Shown: positions 49,489-58,639 of the stretch, one piece after another | Layout of the letters: each line of letters begins with the position of its first letter | Position numbering within the stretch: position 1 is the stretch's first letter | From: Blasia pusilla | Lineage: Eukaryota > Marchantiophyta > Marchantiopsida > Blasiales | Length of the DNA stretch: 64,000 nt | Assembly (NCBI GenBank): GCA_050084515.1 | Contig: CM114272.1 | Location: forward strand, 33,666,001 to 33,730,000 | Direction of reading: 5' to 3' | Made by a program: the position numbers and the translations under genes | Notes under the pieces: generated by a model | Told to the model about the DNA's origin: nothing | The model's input: only the letters and a program-made list of their open reading frames with translations | Databases searched by the model: none

Positions 49489-52400
49489 ATGGTGCACACA
49501 CGTGCGATTATGAGACCAGCTGAGTCGTACGATGTGTTGTCGGGGAGTACTGTGTTATATCCCCTAGAATTCATCCTTGACTTCTGGGAGGAGACCGTTG
49601 CTTATCGGCCAAGGTGGCGGTCAGGTGACGGCCGGATGAGTGAGTTACCCGTGCAGTTTGCAGGACGAGATGGTCGATCACGAGGCGAGTCTGTGACCAC
49701 GTTGGAAGCTTTCATAGGTAGTGTTAGTTGGCCACGAGAGTTGTTGGAGGAGAACGCACATACGGAGGATGTCCCAATAGCGGATAGTCCCACGGAGAGA
49801 CAAGCCATGGCGGGTGTCTCTTCCCATGTTGGCGAGACTTCTTCACCATTGTGGGGTACGACTCGAGAGCTACAAAGGAGTGCCGAAGACCTCGTGAGGT
49901 AGGCGTGGAGTAATGCTTTTATCCCAGAGCAGGGAGAGTCACGTGGCGATCGGGCTCTTGGAGTGGAGACGTTGACCCCATTGGATACCACACCCGTTTT
50001 GTGGCAATGCCCAGAGGAGGGTGTTAGGGTGTTAGATCTCTTCGGAGGGATTAGCACCGCATTGGCTGCAGTGTTGCAAGCGGGCATACGGGTGCATCTG
50101 TACCTTTATGTGGAGAGAGATGAGAACGCGCGGCGAGTATCATTACGTCACATGGCGAGATTGGTCCAGAGATATCCTGAGTTGTTGCCGGTATCTGCAG
50201 TACGGGGATATCAACATACACTACCCGCCAATATCTCTATGGTGGGGGCACAAGATCTGGATAGAGTTGGCACCATTCATTTGGTGATTGTTGGATGGCC
50301 ATTTCAAGGTCATTCATCAGGTGGCTAAGGATTTGGATTGCAGGATCCGAGGTGAGGGATGTTTTGGGAGATGCTACGAGTAGTACGACACTTGCAGGAG
50401 AGTCACACATATTCTCCAACGTACATTTTGGAGAATGTGCCGTTGTTGGGAGACACTCGTGCATATGTGATGACGAGTCTGCATCAGGTGAGGTCCCCAT
50501 TGGGACCTGCTGTGTTGTTAGATGTAGCGAGAGTTGGATCACGTGCCCATCATCCACAACTATGGTGGACGAACCTGATACCATCAAAGGTACTGAGTCG
50601 AGCATACGATGGAGTCCAGAGAGCACCACATCTCATAGTGGATGCTATTTTGGGCTTACAGCGTTGATCTCAGGTGGTGACACGGGATGATAGACCACCG
50701 TTGGCCATGGTCATTAGGGTGGGGGAGTTGAGGGCAGCCTTACCTACGTTGGTGAGCTTCCCATCATCACATGCCTTTCGTCAGGGAGAGCCTGGCATGA
50801 TTTGGGATGAGGTGACGAGAGCATTGGAGGAGCCTACAATAGATGAGCGCGAGCGCGCCATGGGGTTCGCTATCGGTACTACGGCAGTGCCAGGGATGAC
50901 TAAGGCATCCCGGAGACAGGAGTTGGGGCAGGCGATGGACCTCAACTGTCTCACATGGATATTCAGCCTAAGTATGGTTGAGCAAAGACGGATGCGAGTG
51001 TCATCCATGTCGTCACGTCCACGAGTTGGACCATTTCCTACAAGGTCTGTAGAGGCATTTGCTGGGGGCGAGACAAGGAGAGATAGGCACCCATGGACTT
51101 CTTGGGACATCGTTTGAGCGGAGAGTGCGAAGGCGGCCAGAGTAGCACATGTTCAGTTTTTGGATGTGGAGCATGGTGTAGGAGGTCACAGTGGAGTGGT
51201 TTTTGCAAAGGTGGCTAGGATTGCTACATAGCAACCAAAGCCGGCAGTTACGTCCTCTCCAAGTGAGGTCATGATGGAGACTTGGAAGCCTGTGATAGGT
51301 CTCAAGTTGATAGGAAGAGAGCGACGGCGAGTTCATAGGTTTTTGAGAGGGCATGTTAGTTTTTTTGCCTTCAGTATGAGAGACTTGGGTACGCTGAAGG
51401 GTCCTGGGATACGGCTTGAGTTGGCTAGTGATATGCCGATCTTTCGTCGACCCTACAAGTATTCTGATATGGAGCGAGCCTTGATTCAGAGCAGGAGTGA
51501 GGACTTGTTGGAGGCAAGACTTGTGGAGTTATCACATGGGGAGTATGCATCTGCCACAATCATGCCGACGAAGAAGGATATGTATGGCAATTGGACGGAT
51601 AGGCGGATGTGTGGAGATTACCGTCCTATCAACCGACAGATGAGGTCAGATCGGTACACCATGCCTACTCCTGAGGAGATCTTTGATGCGGTAGGGCATG
51701 CAAAGATCTTTAGTACTTTAGATCTCCATGCTGGCTATCATCAGCTTCCTATCAAGTTGGAGGACAGGGAGAAGACAGCATTCTGGGGGATGGATCAGTT
51801 TGGGTGAGATTGCTTATATCAATGGCGGTTCTTACCATTTGGGTTGAAGAACGCGCCTGGAGAGTTTCAGAGAGTGATGGATAGGATTCTGGCAGGCTTG
51901 GAGTTTGTACGATGTTACATAGATGATATTCTTGTCTTCAGTTCCATGGTTGAGGAGCATGAGTGATACCTGGAGGAGGTGTTTTGCCGATTGCAGTTAC
52001 ATGGACTGAAGTTACATCTAGGCAAGTGCAGATTCTTTCAAGAGCAGATTCAGTATTTAGGACACACCATATACCCCAGTGGTTTAGGCATTCAGTAGAC
52101 AAAGGTAGAGGCTATTGCGTAGATTCTACGCCCTATAGATGTGAGTCGAGTCCGAGCATTTCTTGGACTGGCGAACTTCTATCGACTGTATGTCAAGGGT
52201 TTTAGTGCGATCGCAAAGTCTTTGACCTTATTGACGAGACTTGATCATGTTTGGTTGTGGGGAGATGATCAAGAGCAAGCATTTTAGGAGCTCAAGAACA
52301 GGTTGACCTCTTCACCCATTTTAGAGAGACCGGTTAGGGGTCGCCCATTCTAGTTACATACGGATTGGAGCATGTTGGGTCTAGGAGCACTGCTTACTCA

Positions 52401-53952
52401 GAGGGATGACGAGGAGAGGAAGTTTGTTGTGGCTTACGCGAGCCGATCGAACAACACTGCAGAGGCAAAGTATAGCTCTTAGGAGGGAGAGTGCTTGGTT
52501 GTAGTGTGGGCCATGGCACATTTCAGGTGTTATTTATTCGGCAACCCTTTCACACTCATCACTTATCATCAGCCGTTGAGGTGGTTGATGGAGTTCGTCA
52601 AGCTTACGGGAAAGCTTGTCATGTGGGCTCTATTACTACATGAGTATGAATTTGAGGTGGTTCATAGGCTAGGTTGGCTGAACCAGGATGCGGATGGGTT
52701 GAGTTGTAACCCATGTTCGAGTCAGAGAGACGACACAGGAGCTCGATGGCACAGAGAGAGTGATGAGGAGATGGTGCCCGGTTGGCATGTATCTGCCTAT
52801 CTTTGTTGGTTGACTATGGCAAGTCAGCCACAAGTGATGACTTTAGTGGTGGGGTTGGATGATGAGTCTTTGGATCCGGAGGTCAATGAGGAGGCAAAAA
52901 ATGGTCGTGATATCCATGACAACGTGAAGGTTGTGGAGTTCTTGCGCACTAGCGTCATAGCGAGCATAGTGAGTGCTAGGGAGCGGGATCGGATCCTACA
53001 GAGAGCCAGGAGGTTCAGGTGGGAGGGGACTCATATTTTACGGGTATGGGGAGATGGTAGGATACGAGTGGTACCTCATCCTTCCCAGCGAGCACGTGTA
53101 GTGCAACATGCCCATGAGGAGTTGGGACATTTTGGAGTGAAGCGTACTTACAGCTTACTCCAGATTCAGTATTGGTGGCGCGGCATGCATACTGGGCTAC
53201 AGAAATTTGTGGCCAGATGTATGGTATGTGACAGAGTGCGAGCATCCTTCAATGCTCCTACTCCGCAGTTACATCCTTTGCCGATTATGGATTTAGGTTA
53301 TCGGTGGAATTTAGACTTTGCGGGACCTTTGCCATTGACGGGGCATCATCATAGGTACGTGTTGGTCATGGTAGAGCATTTCTCCAAGTGGATAGAGTTG
53401 GTGGCACTACCGAACAAGGCGAGAAAGGGAACAACATATGCGTTTCTAGATCGTGTGCTTAGTCACTTTGGTGCACCGGCGGAGGTGTTGACTGACCAGG
53501 GTACCGAGTTCAGGGGAGAGTTTCAGGCCTTGTGTGATCAGGCGCTGCTAGATCACTGCACCACATCCAGAGATCATTCTGAGGTGGATGGGTTGGCGGA
53601 GAGAGTGGTACAGACGGTGAAGAGAGGATTGTACAAGTATGGCTTGCAATGGGGACAGTTGAGGGAGTGGGACCTACAGTTGCCATGGTTGGCTATGGAT
53701 TATCGCTTTAGTCAGCACGCATCCTTGGCGTCATTTTCACCGTACTTTTTGATCTTTGGGAGAGAGGCAGATTTACCTGCAGCGATTCGACGTGATATGG
53801 CAGAGGTGTTAGATCTTGATGATCCAGATGTGTGGGTACAAGCATGTTCTCAGAGGGCGGAGGTTTTTCGTAGAGTTATGCCTATGGCCTTTGAGAACTT
53901 AGCTATTGCTCAACGTAGAGATACATTGAGGTACGCAACCATTTGTGGATAA
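49489..53952 (+). pseudogene. Gypsy polyprotein: N-terminal region, methyltransferase, RT, RNase H, integrase (13 internal stops)
   Basis: One frame throughout. Residues from 49489 to about 50010 match nothing I know. Methyltransferase 50017-50990. RT about 51400-52010: 'CGDYRPINRQM', 'FSTLDLHAGYHQL', 'FLPFGLKNAPGEFQRVM', active site YIDD at 51916-51927, 'LGHTIYPSGLG'. RNase H about 52350-52700: 'LHTDWSMLGLGALL', 'EGECLVVVWAMAHFRCYL', 'HRLGWLNQDADGLS'. Integrase about 53080-53950: H-H-C-C zinc region, DDE residues Asp (53314), Asp (53494) and Glu (53599). In-frame stops start at 49900, 50326, 50353, 50665, 51115, 51229, 51805, 51964, 52096, 52120, 52285, 52351 and 52480. The start at 49489 is the first long open ATG; the true N-terminus is uncertain. 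The region downstream of 53952 continues in another frame. Confidence 0.9.
50017..50990 (+). pseudogene. Cytosine-5 DNA methyltransferase domain inside the gypsy polyprotein (catalytically dead copy)
   Basis: Active relatives move a methyl group from S-adenosylmethionine to C5 of cytosine in DNA. Motif I 'VLDLFGGIST' (50029-50058) binds the cofactor; motif IV 'GWPFQGHSSGG' (50293-50325), where the catalytic Cys of P-C-Q is Phe (TTT, 50302-50304); motif VI 'LENVP' (about 50428-50442) with Glu; motif VIII 'GSRAHHPQLWWTNL' (about 50536-50580), similar to the DNMT3-type 'AHRARYFWGNL'; motifs IX/X 'LPTLVSF' (50737 on) and 'ERERAMGFAIGTT' to 'RRQELGQAMDLN' (50848-50950). The stretch between VIII and IX is short, as in DNMT3/DRM-like or bacterial enzymes, so no large target-recognition domain. 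Stops at 50326, 50353 and 50665 lie inside. No bromo-adjacent homology, UBA or PWWP domain is seen. Confidence 0.85.
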
Positions 53953-54330
53953 GGTTATCGTCCAGGGATTATGAGGTTTCATCCTGGAGATTACGTGTAT
54001 TTACAACAAGCGGCACCCACGCCGCTATGATCCTACGTGTGCGCGAGGTATTACCGACCGGAGTCCTCATGTTGGAGGAACAGGATGGTATGGTTTGGAA
54101 GGATCATGTGCGCAATTGTGCACCATGTCATCTTCCGAACGTAGACGGGACAATGGATCAGAGCTAGGCAGTGGTACTTGCAAGCTTGAGGTGTATGTTG
54201 TGCGGATCTGCGAGGGGTGCAGCCAGCATGTTGGTATGTGATGGTTGTTCTCGAGGGTGGCATATGTCATGTCTGACCCCCCCCCTCTTGATGTGGTTTC
54301 CACTGGATGATGGATGTGTCCAAGATGTGT
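53953..54330 (+). pseudogene. Integrase C-terminal region and PHD finger (frameshifted)
   Basis: After the stop at 53950 the first frame runs to about 54010 ('RPGIMRFHPGDYVYLQ', the GPF/GPY-like C-terminal module), then coding resumes one frame over: 'ILRVREVLPTGVLMLEEQDG', 'WKDHVRNCAPCHLP' to a stop at 54165. The same frame continues into a PHD finger, 54192-54325: C-x2-C ('CMLCGS'), C-x2-C ('VCDGCSRG'), H-x2-C ('WHMSC'), 'LTPPL'; the last C-x2-C ('CPRC') is one frame over near 54312. PHD fingers bind zinc and usually read the histone H3 tail. The position matches that of the chromodomain in chromoviruses. The minus-strand copy at 61631-61756 shows the same motif, which supports it. Confidence 0.8.
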
Positions 54331-54400
54331 ATAGGGTAGTAGGTCATGTCAGAGAGATGTGATATTTTCTATCTGGAGTTGGGAGGATCCAACTGCCAAC

Positions 54401-54411
54401 TAGGGGGGCGG
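54401..54411 (+). other. Polypurine tract of the methyltransferase-bearing gypsy element
   Basis: TAGGGGGGCGG just before TTGTATGATC. The minus-strand copy has the near-identical CTAGGGGGGCGA at the same place, so the site is conserved and marks the start of the 3' LTR. Confidence 0.75.
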
Positions 54412-54412
54412 T

Positions 54413-55184
54413 TGTATGATCTCCATGTATATGTATGAGTTGATTTTTGTACATGTGTGGATCGACCCGTGTGTGGGGAAGATCGGTGTTATGTGGTGTA
54501 GATGTGACCAGCGATGTATGTTGTGTAGCATATGTATGTTGTGTAGCATATGTATGCGCACGACAGCTGTCACATCTAGATAGTCGATAAGCCAAGATCT
54601 ATGATGGATAGGGCGTAGAGCTAGCAGACTATCTTGAGTGTAACTTTGTCCCACTGTGTTGGATGAGGTTGAGGATGGGTCCATCGTGTGAGGAATATTT
54701 TTTCTGACAACTTTCATGTTGAGGTCTTTCACAGCCGGGTGACTTGTTGACGAGGTCACCCGCCCTTGGTAACCTGTGCGCGCAAGTTACCAAGGGGAGG
54801 GTTATTTTTAGGGGAAGAGCCTTTTGGCTCTTCCCAACCCTATATAAGAGAGGAAGATGGCTTTCCTAAGCCATCTTTCTTATGTTAGGCCGTTGGAGCA
54901 TCTCTCTTGTATGTGTGTGAGATAGGATTAGGGTGCTAGCATCCGGATTCCTTGATAGCACAGGGTGGACAAGGCTCGATATGCCGATGTAGATTGAGGA
55001 GTGGAGCTTTAGGCCGGGTGTGTTGTTTTTACTACTCTTTATTTTTGTTGTGTGATCTCCATGTATATGTATGAGTTGATTTTTGTACATGTGTGGATCG
55101 ACCCGTGTGTGGGGAAGATTGGTGTTGTGTGGTGTAGATATGACCAACGATGTATGTTATGGAGCGATATATATGCGCATGACA
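54413..55184 (+). repeat. 3' LTR with A-B-A' structure
   Basis: Starts TGTATGATCTCC after the polypurine tract and ends …GCATGACA. Segment A (54412-54565) and segment A' (55048-55184) are near-identical direct repeats, with segment B (54566-55047) between them. B matches the 5' LTR fragment and holds the TATA box (54841) and two hairpins. A also has a small tandem duplication (tatgttgtgtagcatatg). The other copy, 60800-61442, has the same layout. The alternative is that A alone is the LTR and B-A' is a tandem remnant. Confidence 0.65.
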
Positions 55185-56445
55185 CCATTGACAGAAAGAA
55201 AAGTTTTCAAAACAAGGCGAAGGGATAAGAAATATTTTCAGAAATAGCATGTTGGCCACATGAAGATTTGGAACAGTGCTCATACTCCAAACCATTTGTA
55301 GGAAAAAATTGTTCGAACCCTAAAATCTTAGGAAGGAAACCAATGTTTGGGTATGAGAACCAAAAAAAGTAAACTTGCCAAAAAAATTGAATAGCCCCAA
55401 AATATTGCCCAAGCCCTAGCTCATAATTAAAGAGTTGCGCGATGTGCATAGGGATACGTGCAGACTAGGGCTACATAGTCATGGCATGTCTAAAGGAACA
55501 AAAGCCGCAAGGGTTGAGCAAGAATTGAGGCGAGGGGCTTCTTTGGAAGCAAGTATAGGAGAAATAGCCGCAGGCATGAGCCGAGGGCTATAAGGCATCA
55601 TATTCGGGAGTGAATTCAGAAAGTAATGAAGCAGGTAGACAAAAGACCACAAGAAAAACCAATGTCTAAAGGTTCAAAGAGGTGTAAAGGCGTGCACGTT
55701 AAGAGTTGGTAAGGATGGTCGCTGACCATGACGAAAGTAGGATTGCAAAGGCAACTAGTAGGACAGGGTTGTTAGCTCTATGCGCATAAGGAAGCATGAG
55801 AAGGAACTGGGGTTGCAAAGAGAGGTCGGAAACGGAGTATATAGGAAGGAAGCAGATATAACATAGGGCGTTGAGTTGGAAGCTTGTTACACGGGGTTGC
55901 ATAGGACCAAGCACCCAAGGATGATGGACTTAAAAAAACCTCCTAGAATTTCAGCACCTAGAAATTCAGTTCCTTTTTAAATTTCTTAAGTTTTCCATAG
56001 TTCATTTATGAACATTGCAAAGGTTGTTTGGCTAATTTCTGGCATGTTGGAAAACCAACTAGAAGAAAATTTCCCGAAAACCTTTGGACTTCATTTCAAA
56101 TATTAGAAATCACAAAATTCACTTCAATTCCCTAGATTTTGGCCTCCTTCTTGAGTGAATTTTTTTTTAATAACTTAGGGACTAAGACCCTAAGTTATAA
56201 GAACATCCTTGGCTGAATTTGAGCTTGGCAAAGTCTAGCTCCCACCATTTGGGAGCCAAGGATCACCAAACATTTACAATTGTACATCTCCCTCCCTCAC
56301 CCCTTAGCCATTACCCCATTCATATCCTTGGGGGAAATTGAACATGGCTAGCTAAGCATCCCATCAATGGGGATCCAAGGATCCTTTTCCTTCATGATAC
56401 ATCGAAGCTTTTTAAAAGAAGCTTCAATATATTATAAAAGGATCC
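55185..56445. other. No gene seen
   Basis: AT-rich intergenic sequence between the gypsy element and the second hAT relic. No recognisable protein on either strand. Confidence 0.5.
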
Positions 56446-58625
56446 TCAACCTTCCCGCCCACCTTTCACATCCATAATTGATATACTTGGAGATGTATCT
56501 AGATTTGTAAGAACCTCTGCTGGAATTTCAGTATCATAAACATATCTCTTAGGATTGGCATACACAAATCTTAAGAGTGTTGAATCTTCCCAAAGAACCA
56601 CTAGTTCAACCAACAAAACTTCATGATCTATTATTTTTCCCTTTAAGGCAATCCTAAGAACAACATCCAAATACTTTGTCATTAATCTATTCTAACTTTT
56701 AGTCTTTATCACATTCTACACCAAGAGGGTTCTTTCACAAATAGTTGTACTCACACATTGTACCCTAGCAATATTGGCTAAAATGACCAAGTTAGAGAAC
56801 TTCCATTTCAAGGACGGGCTCCAGCTTACCATTGCCCAAAAATCTTTGAATTTTAAGTTTTGATCTTTCCCCTCTATGGTGGTCATGACCTTAAATAACT
56901 AAAACTCTTGTTTCATATTTCCCACACTCACTACTGCAGGTTACAAATGACCTTTGAAGGTCAATTCTCTACCAAAATGTACACAAAGGTTATCTAATTC
57001 CTTACAAGCCCAGATATTCGATCCCATTTTCCTTGAAGGCATATACAAAGGATTCATTATCCTCATTACATGGATAAATTTTTTATCCTTGAAACAATCT
57101 TATAAAGTTTCACAAACACTCTCAGATAAATTCTTCTAAAACGACATCAAGGTTGCCTCTAAATCCTTTCTCGTCCAATCCCTCAATATTTTAATGCTAT
57201 GGAAATTTTATCTTTTAATCTCACATTGCAAACGTTTTAAATACCCACCAAGGGGACCAAAGTCAGGTAAAATATGATATCTTGTTTTCTCGAAGAGAAT
57301 AGAAGCATTCGGATCAAGATTCTCCATTACAAAGCTCATTGCTATAAAAGCTATTTCAGAAGTCACAATACCAACAATGGTACCAACATCCATAAACTTA
57401 TATTGACATACCTTACTAAAGTGAGCAAAAAGAAATAAAATATCTACCAAAAAGTATAGTTGGTAGATCATTTGAAATGGCCCCAATTTGCTATATAGAT
57501 TAGCAGCATGACCATCATCTTCAGAGGGTGAGATATCACTCAAATATGTAAGGATTTATTCCAATGAGTCACAAAAAGTAGTAACAGCTTGCCAATGTGA
57601 CAACCAGAAAATTTTATGATACCTCTTCATAACCTTCTGAGAATCATTCAACTTCTCTTGCAAGGTTGCAAGACCAATCTTCCTCTTAAAAGACCTTCTA
57701 AAATATCCAACTATTGCAATCAAGATTGAATCTACTTTTGTAGAAGTATCTTTATAACCTATACCTCTGGCTATTTTTAAAGCAACCAAGTTGTCCCATG
57801 TGCAACACAATGCATAGACAACATAAAGGGGTTTACTTTCAGTTTCAACTAAGATGCTACTCCATTGTGACTCCCTACCATAGTGGAGACTTCATGGGAT
57901 CCAAAGGCCACCATCTTTGACCCCTCTAGTCCCAAATCCTTCATCATCTCCAATAGATTATTAGTGCTTACATTTGAATATTTCTCTAGATATTGTAGCA
58001 ATCCTATAAAGAAAATCTCAACTTCGCCTTCATCTAAGAAGGTTGCAAACATAAGGAGATCTTTGGTAACAAATATATCAGTGGACTCATCAATCATGGT
58101 CCCAAAGAAAGGAAATTGTTGCACTTTAGAAAGGTAACTTCTAAGAAGAACCTAGCCAATATAATAACACATATCGTCATAACTTTTTCATCTAGTACAA
58201 GTCCTAAGTAATAGGCACATTCATAGAAATCAATAACTTATAAAAATTTGAGAATTCCCCAAATAGTAAGGCTTCCTTAACAATGAAATATGCACATTTG
58301 AACATACTAAAAAGAGCAAAATTTTTAGTATGTTCAAATGTGCATATTTCAAGGTTACAAGTTCAACTTGTAGTAGCTATAACCTTGGCCATGGAACTAT
58401 TTCCTACACTCGTGCCCATGCAAGCTTAATGTGTTTGTTTGATTTACCATGATCTATGAAATAGAAAACCTTACAATTTATGGCACCCTCCCTAGCAAAA
58501 GAGCTTTTTCCCTTACCCTGTCTACGGACGTTGCAAAAAATCCTACCAATTTCTACATGGAATTCTATCCAATCGAACAAGTTATAACAAACATCCTTCC
58601 AAGCCAATTGATTTTTTTTCACTTG
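56446..58625 (-). pseudogene. hAT-type transposase (TTF zinc finger + DUF4371), decayed, minus strand
   Basis: Fuller relic of the same family as 47228-48690. From the 5' end on the minus strand: a TTF-type zinc finger region 'DWIEFHVEIGRIFCNV…GKGKSSFAREGAIN' (58570-58450); DUF4371 start 'MIDESTDIFVTKDLLMFATFLDEG' (58100-58030), 'MVAFGSHEVSTMVGSHNGV' (57900); then 'VGYFRRSFKRKIGLATLQEKL' and 'MKRYHKIFWLSHWQAVTTFCDSLE' (57720-57556); then 'PFQMIYQLYFLVDILFLFAHFSKVCQ' (57480-57400). Later sequence to 56446 is probably its C-terminus. Stops and frame changes inactivate it. A perfect 29-bp inverted repeat lies between the zinc finger and DUF4371 parts. Confidence 0.75.
58285..58350. repeat. Perfect 29-bp inverted repeat, 8-base loop
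   Basis: Arms at 58285-58313 and 58322-58350 are exact complements (left arm begins GAAATATGCACATTTG); the loop is gagcaaaa. It lies within the hAT pseudogene, where intact relatives would have coding sequence. Confidence 0.95.
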
Positions 58626-58639
58626 GACCTACTAAAGGA

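Larger units (their letters stand above)
48694..55184 (+). mobile_element. Ty3/gypsy element carrying a DNA methyltransferase and a PHD finger
   Basis: Retrotransposon of about 6.5 kb. Order: truncated 5' LTR, unknown N-terminal region, cytosine-5 DNA methyltransferase, RT, RNase H, integrase, PHD finger, polypurine tract, 3' LTR of 772 bp. The coding region stays in a single frame from 49489 to 53950 despite 13 nonsense codons. A related copy on the minus strand occupies 60800 to the window end. I know from memory that C5-methyltransferases have been reported inside retrotransposons of dinoflagellates and charophyte algae; the combination with a PHD finger in this land-plant-like context is what makes this copy notable. 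No aspartic protease or gag was recognised. Confidence 0.85.

Noticed and set aside
49602-50087. 161-codon minus-strand frame
   Set aside because: Antisense of the gypsy polyprotein N-terminal region; no protein signature.
54568-54960. Simple 393-bp LTR bounded by TGTCACATC and …GATAGCA
   Set aside because: The polypurine tract lies 155 bases further upstream, and homology between copies continues past both proposed edges, so a larger A-B-A' LTR fits better; the simple model is not fully excluded.
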